Positions 54,658 to 64,000 of a stretch of 64,000 bases of DNA are shown one piece after another. The position numbers were made by a program, and so were the translations under genes. Numbering within the stretch: position 1 is the first letter of the stretch; each line of letters starts with the position of its first letter. Under the pieces are notes generated by a model. It saw only the letters and a list, made by a program, of their open reading frames with translations, searched no databases and was not told the DNA's origin. The DNA comes from Papaver somniferum. Its lineage: Eukaryota; Streptophyta; Magnoliopsida; Ranunculales; Papaveraceae. The stretch covers positions 109,533,120 through 109,597,119 of the forward strand of contig NC_039362.1 of the NCBI RefSeq assembly GCF_003573695.1, read 5' to 3'.

Positions 54658-55410
54658 AGCATCACTGGAGTTACGATTGCCTCCTTCATCAAAGAGCACA
54701 TAATATGCAGATTCGGAGTTCCTAAGCATATCATCACAGATAACGGAACTCCTTTTGCCAATCAAGATGTTGAGAAGCTGCTTAATAAATATGGGATCAA
54801 ACAAATCTTCTCCACGCCTTACTATCTACAAGGAAATGGTCAAGCAGAAAGTACCAACAAGACTTTGGTCAGGATTATCAGTCGGACGATTCATGAAAAT
54901 CCTCTATCATGGCATAAGCAATTATCCATGGCTCTATGGGCTTATAGAACTGCACCAAGGAGCTCGATCGGTACTTCGCCATATTCCCTAGTCTATGGAG
55001 CCGACGCCATACTTCCAGCAGAAATCAAAGTTCCCTCAGCCAGGATTGCAGCATCCAGTGGTGTACAATGGGATGAGGCCGAAATCTCCAGATCAAGAAT
55101 CGCTGAGCTAGATATGCTGGAATCAAGGAGAACCAAGGTGGAAAAATATGTGGAAGCTTACAAACAGAGGATCTCCAGAGCCTACAACAAAATGGTAAGA
55201 CCTCAAACATTTCAAGTAGGAGATTTGGTATTAAAGACGATAAAGCACATTCAACAAGACATGTCCGCTCCTAAGTTCTCTCCTAAATGGGAAGGGCCAT
55301 ATGTTGTTATCAAATCAGTGTCTAGAGGGTACTACAAAATTTTAGCAATCAATGGAGGAAAAGAAGGAAACATCATCAATGGCAAATGGCTCAAAGCTTA
55401 TTATGCCTGA
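54658..55410 (+). CDS. Integrase core end and C-terminal domain, Tat element 2
   Basis: The same frame continues after the TGA: CRFGVPKHIITDNGTPFANQ (second Asp), TPYYLQGNGQAESTNKTLVR (catalytic Glu in NGQAE), HKQLSMALWAYRTAPRSSIG, then TPYSLVYGADAILP-type sequence. The tail has YNKMVRPQTFQVGDLVLK, KFSPKWEGPYVVIK and GKWLKAYYA at the end. D-D-E is complete, so a single nonsense codon is the main defect of this integrase. Confidence 0.85.
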   Translation, partial: SITGVTIASFIKEHIICRFGVPKHIITDNGTPFANQDVEKLLNKYGIKQIFSTPYYLQGNGQAESTNKTLVRIISRTIHENPLSWHKQLSMALWAYRTAPRSSIGTSPYSLVYGADAILPAEIKVPSARIAASSGVQWDEAEISRSRIAELDMLESRRTKVEKYVEAYKQRISRAYNKMVRPQTFQVGDLVLKTIKHIQQDMSAPKFSPKWEGPYVVIKSVSRGYYKILAINGGKEGNIINGKWLKAYYA

Positions 55411-55605
55411 TCCATGAAACAAACTACCTCTTCATCATTTCAAGCATTTTCAAAAATGTAATTTCATTCCTCCAAAGAGCATGCGAATGCTCCTTTGTTC
55501 ATTAAACATTTCATAAATGAGCAAAATTCGTTCATACCATGATCAACTGTTTCACATAACTAGAAACTTAGATTTACTCAAAAAACAACAACCACAAATG
55601 CTCAC
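55411..55605 (+). other. Short spacer after pol
   Basis: 195 bp without coding sequence between the sense pol stop and the antisense stop at 55606. The hairpin-like AAAGAGCATGCGAATGCTCCTTT (55474-55496) could help end transcription of one or both genes. Confidence 0.4.
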
Positions 55606-56283
55606 TCAGAGCAAACCATCCAGCAACGGATAATCCCTGTAAGAAGCCTCGTCAAGCTTCTTCTGAAAAATCTTGGTCTTTGCCTTCAAGTCTTCGACCG
55701 CTTTCTCAACCCTTGCTGACTCCATAGCCAGTATCCTCTCCTCATCTAGTAAAGCTGCATTCATGGAAATTGCATTAGCAGCCTCTGCCGCCTTATGAAC
55801 CTTGATTATCTCAAGACGACGACGGAGCCAGCTCACATTGAACCGCAATATCTCACAATTCGAGATCATTTCATCCCATTGGTGCAGTTCATGGTTTTTG
55901 ACGTCTCGCAAGTGCATCTGATTCATTTCCTCGATGATCGGCAATAGCCCCGCTACCGTGGTTAAAAGGGTTGGAAGAAAACCTTTCCACACTTATGTGG
56001 TAGCAATGTGACCATACTTCTTCCAGATCTTGGTGTACAGAGACGCATGACATTTGGGAATCACGAATCCGCCGACCATTTCATTGTCTGAGAAGATATT
56101 AATCAATGGGGCTTCGAATAAAAGTCCAGCGGTTGGGTATTCACGAGCACGGACACCGTCTCCGGTCTCCATGGATCTTACAGAATCTTCACATGCCTGG
56201 TTACTGCTTTCCTCAACCTCAACCACGGTCACAAACTTTCCACTCTTTCTTCGTCTAACATCGACGACGAAACGAACATCCGC
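55606..56283 (-). pseudogene. Antisense gene A of Tat element 2: helical C-terminal exon
   Basis: Minus-strand frame entered through the intron at 56284-56351: ADVRFVVDVRRRKSGKFVTV, then LFEAPLINIFSDNEMVGGFV, HASLYTKIWKKYGHIATT, one TAA (near 55992), then VWKGFLPTLLTTVAGLLPII, HQWDEMISNCEILRFNVSWL, RRRLEIIKVHKAAEAANAIS and a coiled coil (AVEDLKAKTKIFQKKLDEAS). The 'KIWKKYGHIA ... VSWLRRRLE' layout recalls helical domains of plant PEARLI-4-like and related nuclear proteins; that is impression, not proof. One nonsense codon is the only break. Confidence 0.6.
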
Positions 56284-56351
56284 CTACGATGAAACAAAGG
56301 AGTGTTAATCCTGGGACTCAGTACAATCTCAAGAGTCATAGGTTTACTTAC
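56284..56351 (-). other. Intron of antisense gene A (Tat element 2)
   Basis: 68 nt, minus-strand donor TCC|GTAAGTAAAC and acceptor CATCGTAG|GCGGAT. Removing it joins GGA TCT TCC to GCG GAT GTT in frame. The donor GTAAGT is an ideal plant splice site. Without splicing the upstream frame runs into a stop at 56229. Confidence 0.75.
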
Positions 56352-56441
56352 GGAAGATCCAGCTTCAGCATGAGCCGATCCATACCGGGCAGGAGCTCTA
56401 ACAGTCCGCTTAGGCCTTGCATTATGAGGAGTAGCATTCAT
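56352..56441 (-). CDS. Antisense gene A of Tat element 2: first exon
   Basis: ATG at 56441 starts MNATPHNARPKRTVRAPARY, then GSAHAEAGSS up to the splice donor. The basic PKRTVRAPAR may be a nuclear signal. Short, followed by the intron at 56284-56351 and the helical exon. Confidence 0.6.
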
Positions 56442-57087
56442 CTTGCAGTCCTACGACAAATCATTCTCTTGTGATCAACAATCTCGATTGAACAAAGACA
56501 AGAAAGGGGAAGAAGAAGAAGTACACAACTTACTGAGATAGACGTTGCTATTTCACGCTTCGACTGAAGATCATCTTGAGAATAAATGCTATTGCTCTAC
56601 ATGACGGCAAGAGGGTAGGATCAAAACTTCTCTTCACGATGAAACTGACTCAGGAATGGAAGAAATATCTGCGTGGATCATAGATTTGGAGTCTTGAAGA
56701 TATATATATCAGGCGATAGTCATATGGTCAACTCAGTTACGAGTTTCACTGGAACCCTAGGCTTCAAAGATCGATACCGAAGACGCGGAGGAAAATAACA
56801 CACTGGGGACTGAACATCACGGGTCAAAGGATAGGCCACGCGGCCTTGTACACGTCATGATTTCTCGGCCGTGTGTTACTTCTCATGAAAATCGACAAGT
56901 CATGATGAATTTGGATATATGGACATTGGTCCATGTCATGGATTAGAAGAAATCGACGTTAACAAAATGTTCATCATTCAGAAGAAAAGTCTAATTGAAG
57001 TAAAGTCGTTTAAACAATCAAAAGAAAGATATCCACTATGAAGACTGAAAGGGAATGCTCTAACGTCTAAAGAAGATGGAAGTAAAA

Positions 57088-57642
57088 CTACTCGTCGGAC
57101 TCATCCGAATTGTCAGTTTCATCATCACTGTCCTTCTCGGAATCATCTTCTTCAGAGTCACTGTTAGAATCATTGGTGAAGTCCGGTGGACGGAAGATAA
57201 CATCATCATCTGAATCCGAGCTATCTTCTGCTGCAGCTTCAGCTTCAATTTTCTTTATCGTCCTCTGATGCTCTCTTTCATATCGATCAGGCTTAATGTA
57301 ACGCTCGGATGGTTCCCATGTGATCTCTCCTTCAGAAGCATCAGCATCAGAATCAGAAGGCAGCCCATCCAAGAATTGACGCTTCTCCCCAACCCTATGT
57401 CTCTTACGCCGGGTGCGATCTTTTTCACGTTGACGGGCATCCTATTTTTTGTCTTCAACTCTTTTCTTTTCAAGTTCAGTAAAAGATACTCTTCGCTCAC
57501 CCAAAGGAACATTAGTCTTCGCCCCTTCTTGGGTAACCCTACCCTTTGATTTCGCTACAGGAGCGTCGGAATCCTCATCAGAAGAGCCAGAGGAAGAAGA
57601 GGAATACCAGTAATCGTAATTGCTGTTATTGTTGGTCGACAT
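57088..57642 (-). pseudogene. Antisense gene B of Tat element 2: acidic protein
   Basis: ATG at 57642 opens MSTNNNSNYDYWYSSSSSGS, then SDEDSDAPVAKSKGRV and SFTELEKKRVEDKK; one TAG at about 57440 interrupts. The same frame continues DARQREKDRTRRKRHRVGEK, WEPSERYIKPDRYEREHQRT, and a long Asp/Glu/Ser tail ending DNSDESDE at 57088. About 185 codons. The basic RTRRKRHR may direct nuclear import and the acidic tail is disordered. No family assigned. It lies upstream, in antisense order, of gene A and could be its own gene or an upstream exon group. Confidence 0.55.
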
Positions 57643-57663
57643 TTTCTGGAACCGGAAGATCAA

Positions 57664-58808
57664 AGATTACTACCATGTAAACAAACCAACATCAACAAAA
57701 AATGGTAACTCTTAAGTCTTATCTTTTATACTTCCACTAACAATAGTGATAATAATGCTAGAGTTAACACCTCAAAATCGTTCGTCTCTTCGAAAACTGC
57801 AAAAACGAACGAAGCTTATATCATCATATTTTGCACAATATATGTCACGGCTGCATATATATATATAAAAAAAAACTATTTTTCCTTCGTATCGTCATTA
57901 TTTGTCTTTAAAACGAAGGTTTATTTCAAAAAATATTTTGAAAGCTCACATCTCATACATATGATAAAGTTTTGTATTTACATGAAAGCTCATAAGCAAA
58001 ATTTTATCACTTGACACAAGTTCATCATACATATTTTCCTTCGTGTCATCATTATTTGTCTTTAAAACGAAGGATTATTCTGATTTCATGAAAAATCACT
58101 TCTTTTATGATGAAACCTTGGTATACATGAAAGCTCATACACTAATTTTTATCACTGAACCTAGGTTCATATTTAAAAAAAAAAAATCTCTCCTAAATCA
58201 GGGATTATAAACTAACGATCGAACGAACATACGTTTACAAAAACTAGGGTTTTTCATAAAACTCACATCAATTGTATACACATGTATATTATTTTAACAT
58301 GATCACTTCATGAAATTCATGTAAACAACAGCAAACATCAAAGGAAAAAAAAATTCGCTCACCTGGTTGGCGCCGGCCGGAAACTGGCCGGACGGTGGCG
58401 GCGACGGTCGGCGGCGATCGGCTCCGGAGGAAAACTCTCCTTCCCTGGCGTGAAGGTGCTGGTCGTGTGTGAGGAAAACAAAAAAAAGGATTAATCCCTT
58501 TTATACCAATTTTATTTCCAAAACCTAATTTTCTAAGGATTTCCTTATTTGGCCCGACCCGCGAATCCTAACCGACCACGGACTCGTCGTCCAAACCAGC
58601 GGTTCAACACCAATTTATGTTCATCAAAAGACGCTCCAATCATGACATTGAAGCCTTCATCAAGTCGTGGTTTATTCATGCTCTTTAAATCCGGTAACGT
58701 CTCAACTTACGACTAAGTTCAATTACTGGTATTATTATTTATGGCCGGAAAATCACCATTTAATGCTGACTGAGGAACACAACTTTCCTCAGTAATCAGG
58801 GGACTTAA
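57664..58808. other. Antisense promoter region and polypurine tract, Tat element 2
   Basis: No coding sequence. Two copies of a 35-bp block (TTTTCCTTCGTATCGTCATT and TTTTCCTTCGTGTCATCATT at about 57879 and 58031) with TTTGTCTTTAAAACGAAGG. A short GC-rich GGCGCCGGCCGG segment at 58370-58430. TCAGGGGACTT at 58796-58806 next to the 3' LTR is the polypurine tract. The antisense genes must start from here. Confidence 0.5.
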
Positions 58809-61800
58809 TATAGATGGTGGATTTTCGACAAAGGCTAAATTCGTAAACTCATAATTATACGAAGCTCTGATTCCGCAATCAGACGTGAGTATCGAGACAC
58901 GGGTCTCTCATCGAATTCTCAACGGAGAGTACTTTCTCTCAGAGTACATGTAGATATGTAGTCTCACGACTGGACAACGACATATCTCATGAATACTGAA
59001 CACTTTCAGTGATTATTTCTATATAGTATCACGAGATGGACGGCTCCTAGACAGCTTGCTCTGCTAGTATAGAGCGATAAAGTCTTCAGGAACAAACAAC
59101 AAGTTTACCCTGACTATATAAAGGATATGACTTACCGGCAAGCTCGTATCAGGATAATTAATGCTCCTAGACAGCTTGCTCTGCTAGTATAGAGCCACAA
59201 AGTTAATTATTCTTAATTACAATCGCTCCTATTCCATGGTCGAATCCACGACTGGTCCCATGGAATGACAATAACAATTGTTTTGATTCTATGATCGAAT
59301 CCACAGCTTGATCTCACAGAATAGCAATAACTATATTATCTCATTACTCCGATTTCATGATCGAATCCATAACTGGTCTCATAAATGGTAATAGATAAAC
59401 CTTAATTACTCCGATTATATGGTCGAATCTACGATCCCATGGAATGGTAATGCTCACTTTATTATTCTGAATTCGTAGTCGAATCCTCAGTTGATCCTAT
59501 GAATTAATAATAAACATCTTATTACTCAGTTTTGTGAATTATTCTCCACTGAATTCCATAATTAGTAATAAATAATCAACAACCGGGCGTCTGAGCTACC
59601 TCTAAGTAAGCCCCGATTCAAATGGTGAAGGTGTATTCAACGATGACACACTAACAGTCACCGCACGAACGAGTATTTCAAAAATACAACGAAACGATGA
59701 ACCTATGCAAAATAGAGAAGAAAATAATAAATAATTAAAAATATTGACCAGGGTGCTGGGAGCACGGAGACACGACCGACCGACCGTGTCGTGGTCAATC
59801 CCACGCCAGTTTTATATTTTTAATGCATTTTTATTATTTTCCATGATTTGATGAAAATTCTCTCATTTTATCAAATCTCCTTCGTCTGGAGGAAACTCCT
59901 CGGTTTCATGGTACTTCCATAAATCCATAAAAATAATATAAAATTAAGGAAAGGAGTGTGGGGCGTGACCATTGGACAACCGGACATGCCTTGATCCCAA
60001 TCGGCCCCACACCCACGGTTCCTTATTATTTTATTATTATTATTTCTCTAATTTCATGAAAAAACTCCTTGATTTCATGTTATTTTTGCACAAATCATCA
60101 AATAATAATAAAATAAAATAAATTATGAAAACTTGTGGGACCGGGCCTTGGCCGGATGGCCATGCACTAGACGGTCCCACACGCCCCTTTGTTTTATTAT
60201 TTTATTATTAGTTTTCCTTGAATTCATCAAATTCCTTGATTTCATGGTATTTCTCTCAAATTAGGAAAAATTCCCTCAAATCATCAAAATACCTAAAATA
60301 TTAAGAAATTAGGAAAACTCGTGGGACCGGGCCCTAGCCGGCCGACCATGCCTTCCACGGTCCCACACGCCCTTGTTTTTTATTATTTTAATATTTTTTG
60401 CTTCCTTGAACTCATGAAAACTCCTTCAATTCATGGAAACTCTCCAAATTCATCAAATTTCTCAAAATTCATCAATTTTCATAAAATCATTATAAAATTA
60501 GGGAAACTCGTGGGACCGTGCCCTAGCCAGCCGGCCATGCCTTCCACGGTCCCACACTCCCTTGTTTTATTATTTTAATATTTTTTTCTTCCTTGAACTC
60601 ATGAAAACTCCTTCAATTCATGGAAACTCCCAAAATTCATCAAATTTCTCAAAATTCATGAATTTTTCATAAAATCATCAAAATATTATAAAATTAAGGA
60701 AAATGCACCACGGGACCGTGGTCACAACCGTCCGACCATGCCTTGACCACGGCGGTCCCACGCCTCCTCATTCCTTATTTTATAATTATTTTTCATCATC
60801 TCATGGTGTTTTCCTCAGTTTCGTCGAAACCCTAATTTTGGCATATTTTCTCGAATGGATGCTCAATTGCACGCCAGAAAATATCAAAATTCTCAGGACT
60901 GAGACGCGGATGCCTTGGGACACGAGCATGATATCTTGACCGACCAAGATTGGCTCTTTGGCTCACGGAAGCCGGTCCCATCAATTTTCACAGTTTTGAC
61001 CTAATTTGCACAATTGCTCGTATTAGGTCCAAAACTCTCCCAAACACTTTCGATTTTCATGAAGTGATCGTCAGGCGGTCACGGGATAACCCAGGGCCGA
61101 TTTCATGACTCCGTGGTCGGTCCCTCGCCTCGTCATAATTAATTAGGTTTTCTCACCTAAGGCTCAGACGAGCATTTTCGAATAAATGATTAAACCAACA
61201 TTTAATCATTCTTTCACCAACAAATCGTCAACTCTTCAGGAGTTCTTCGTATTTGCTCACGTGAGCATATGGACACTACATATTTGATCCACGGTCCCAT
61301 GTAGTCGCTCCCTCCTTCGTCCCATGGTTGAAATTCTGACGAACCATGAATTGATCATCAATTGATCAAATTAGGGTTTCTGAATCCAAGGATCATCATT
61401 CCAGATTATAACCTTAATAATTTTATGACGACCTCATGGTCATTCATTTTATTAATTATGCTCGGTTCAAAGACCAGTATTCTAATTAATATTTTTGGCA
61501 CGCTGCCAATAATCCATCAGACGAGCAACACATGCTCAGACGATCAAATATTCAACAATTCATCACATGAGAAACACTTGCTCAGATGATAAATATTTGT
61601 TCGAACCAAGGAATATTGGTTCAACAATCAATATTCAACGGTCCACCGAATGAGCAATACTTGCTCACTTCATCGTAAGAACCATACCTCTGTCTCATGA
61701 CATGTTCAATTCACGAGTTTCAGAACATCATGTTCAACTCAACGACTACATGGACTCATCTTCCCATCAAACCACGAAGTCATCAATTGACTAACAAATC

Positions 61801-62484
61801 ACGAGACGTCAATCGTGTCACTTGGGGGATATCACTTAGGGTTTTGGTCCGGCGGTCTACGACACGTGTGTTCAAACACACGATGGAATGTGAGCAAGTC
61901 GTGCAATCAGTTGAAGCAATTCACGAGGTAGTGGGTGGAAAATCGACCAAGTCTCCACATGTTGAGCAACTGGTTTCAAACACGATCTCCACTTCCCCAC
62001 TCCTTGATTCCATCAACTGTCACACTTCATGGAATCATGGTGTCTACAATTCCAACAATATAAATAAGTCTATGAATCATGATTGAATTATCATCAGTAT
62101 CATCAATCTCAGTCTCATCGACAACACGAGATCATCAACTCATCAATTGAGAAACTACTCTCAATTGAGCAATTTCAATCACTCAGATCTTATCGTATTC
62201 GGAATTCACACACCCACAATCTTTGATTACCATTGATTCCACACATTTCTCAGCTTCCCTCCTACAAATCAACCCATCCTCTCTTGTGACCAAATTTACT
62301 CTGGAACAGTCATTGTCTTGATTTAGGCCAGAGTACTACAGATTGATCTCTCGAATCTAAAGCACCCCCTTTGCAGCGGTGCATCTATGTGAGCTTTAAC
62401 ATTCCGCTCGGTTCGAGGAGTCTCCTCCGTACGGTCTTCTCCTTAATTCCTTAAAAACCAGCAAATCGTTTTTCCCCATCTACA
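58809..62484 (+). repeat. 3' LTR of Tat-type element 2
   Basis: 3676 bp, near copy of 46781-50457 with scattered substitutions and small indels. Both hairpin arrays are kept (about 59215-59560 and 59755-60765). The TG start has become TA. Confidence 0.9.
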
Positions 62485-63024
62485 CCAACGATTGTGTGTC
62501 GATAATGTTGGAGATGCAGGATGTATTCCAGAAACTAAAACTACAATCAAAGAAATGGAACATGTACAAGACTAAAATGTATTGAAAACAAATGCATACT
62601 GAAAACAAGTCACTTTAGTGTTTCTCTATGCAGTCTAATTCACTTGATGGAGAGGTATATACACACCTAGTATTAATCTACAATCTGGCAAAGGGATAAA
62701 TTACGAACATCCATATGTGTTTGATCTTTATATCTTCTGTCAAATACATGACTAACAAAAATTGGCTTGCGTTGGTTGCGTGTATTCGACTTGCACCTAA
62801 CTGACATGAACACTACTTGGTGGAGCCTTATGCACACCTAATTTAATTCTACAATCTGATAGTAAATACAAATCACAAAGACTCCTGAGATGCTGCTTCT
62901 CAAAACAGAATACAAGCTTTATTCACCAATGCTGACATCCTACAACCAAATACTATGTCTGAGTTTAAGATCATCTGTCAACTGACATATAAAACTACTT
63001 GGTGGAGGCATAAATCATGCAATT
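62485..63024. other. Right flank of the large Ty3 element
   Basis: No gene. Loosely repeated motifs such as CTACTTGGTGGAG (62813 and 62997) and CTACAATCTG (62680, 62850) suggest degenerate tandem structure. Begins with CCAAC, the presumed target-site copy. Confidence 0.4.
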
Positions 63025-63210
63025 GAGATGTTCATAATCACCAAAACATTCTAAAAACAGGATACAATTCACAGCAACATAATAAACCTAAAATCTGAAA
63101 GATAGAGATGTTCATAATCACCAAAACATACTAAAAATAGGATACAATTCACAGCAACATAATAAACCTAAAATCTGAAAGATAGAGATGTTCATAATCA
63201 CCATCAGAAA
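63025..63210. repeat. 80-bp tandem repeat
   Basis: GAGATGTTCATAATCACC starts at 63025, 63105 and 63185, giving two full 80-bp units and a partial third. The first two units differ by about three bases. Confidence 0.85.
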
Positions 63211-63304
63211 TTGTACCATTCAAAACCAGTAGTGTGTAACCTCCAATTTGTAAAATCATTAAACCCCCAAATGAATGAATGAGAAATACCTTAGATGAAG
63301 ATGA

Positions 63305-63600
63305 CCAAGATTTGCATTTCCAAAATTAAGAATCATTATCAATACTTCTATGAGAGATCGATTGAAATTAAATCTAGGTCTAAATCGATATTCACAGAAG
63401 AATCAATTGATTCATTGTTGCTGATGAAGTTTTCTGATGAATCTCCAAGAAACCCCCAAATGAATCTTAGATGAAGATAACCCAGATTTGCATTTTCAAG
63501 GTTATGAATCAGTGTCGATACTTCTATAAGAGATCGATTGAACTTAAATCTATCCTTAAATCGATGTTTCACAGAAGAGTTGATCGATTCTTTCGTTATT
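63305..63600. repeat. Diverged direct repeat of about 170 bp
   Basis: 63313-63412 and 63487-63590 share GATTTGCATTT, ATACTTCTAT then AGAGATCGATTGAA, and AATCGAT then TTCACAGAAGA. The minus frame at 63348-63572 spans both copies and is repeat-derived, so I do not call it a gene. Confidence 0.65.
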
Positions 63601-64000
63601 GTCGATGAAGTTTTGTGCGGCTCAAATGAATGGAATTAGATGAAATGATAATGAGTTACGTCTCAGGCGCTGTTGACATAGTGTTGGTAGATTTTTGTGT
63701 CTCATTTGACTTGTTGGTCAGGGAATTGAGATATGGCATGATGCCTGAGCCAAACCATGCTGCAGTTCAAGATATGGCCCATTTGTTAACTATTTAAAAT
63801 TAAATAAATATACACAATTGTGCATGGACCTATTATGTTTGACCATTTTTTAATTGTTGGTCACTTGGTCAGGTACTTAAGATATGGCATGATACATGAG
63901 CCAAACTTGTGAACCCTAGTGAACCATAATGCTACAGTTATGGCCTTCAAATTAGGTAACCACCTCGTTTTACTCTTAAATATAACGATGTGTGCAATTA
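63601..64000. other. Repeat-like non-coding end of the window
   Basis: Two copies of GGTCAGG...GAGATATGGCATGATGC/ACATGAGCCAAAC (63717-63760 and 63870-63905), about 153 bp apart. No coding sequence. Confidence 0.45.

Larger units (their letters stand above)
46781..62484 (+). mobile_element. Ty3/Gypsy retrotransposon, Tat type, with 3.68 kb LTRs
   Basis: LTRs at 46781-50457 and 58809-62484 share TGTAGATGG...CCATCTACA ends (the right copy begins TATAGATGG). The flanks CCCAC and CCAAC form an imperfect 5-bp duplication. Primer site at 50461 and polypurine tract at about 58796. The interior has protease, RT, RNase H, second RNase H and integrase, so Tat lineage. Gag is reduced to a stub. Two antisense genes lie between pol and the 3' LTR. 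Pol has about six lesions, so the insertion is moderately old. Confidence 0.9.

Overview
The window is nuclear DNA from a flowering plant. It is almost entirely transposable elements and their decayed remains, and I see no intact housekeeping gene, rRNA gene or true tRNA gene. The mix points to a large eudicot-type genome: a Sirevirus-like Copia element, two Ty3/Gypsy elements of the Tat type (second RNase H, antisense genes), a gag-less long-LTR element, a CACTA transposase, a LINE remnant and a Harbinger-type Myb/SANT fragment. A Papaver-like or other Ranunculales genome is my guess from general resemblance; that is weak inference.

Layout. 1-885: nothing recognised. 886-2529 plus 9863-10406: a diverged plus-strand Copia-type LTR, split by a 7.3 kb non-autonomous LTR element (2530-9857, minus sense, target-site duplication GTTTA). 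10407-18555: a minus-strand Copia element with 3' LTR, RNase H, RT and integrase tail; a solo LTR of the same family (14790-17103, TSD GTTAG) sits inside its pol gene. At 18556 the Copia is cut by a CACTA-type end with about 80-bp subterminal repeats. 20125-20888: an acidic, lysine-rich plus-strand gene of unknown function. 21449-23435: a duplicated block carrying an unrecognised minus-strand gene.

23436-38142: a long minus-sense LTR unit (TSD CAAGT). It contains an array of GCATAAC/GTTATGC palindromes and was itself hit by a 9.95 kb Tat-type Ty3 element (26905-36854, TSD AGTTT). 38560-42182: a CACTA TNP2 transposase gene (minus) with a few lesions. 42850-43990: LINE zinc-finger and RNase H tail. 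44160-44408: Harbinger-like Myb/SANT fragment. 45614-46320: a second acidic plus-strand gene.

46781-62484: a 15.7 kb Tat-type Ty3 element with 3.68 kb LTRs full of hairpin repeats, an almost complete pol and two antisense genes. 62485-64000: repeats only.

The most interesting signal is that both Ty3 elements lack most or all of gag yet carry long antisense genes between pol and the 3' LTR. These antisense genes contain GT-AG introns whose removal keeps the frame open, and they encode acidic, coiled-coil or helical proteins. This is a spliced reverse-strand gene programme inside retrotransposons. The third LTR element also lacks pol. Together the elements look like parasites that depend on partners in trans.
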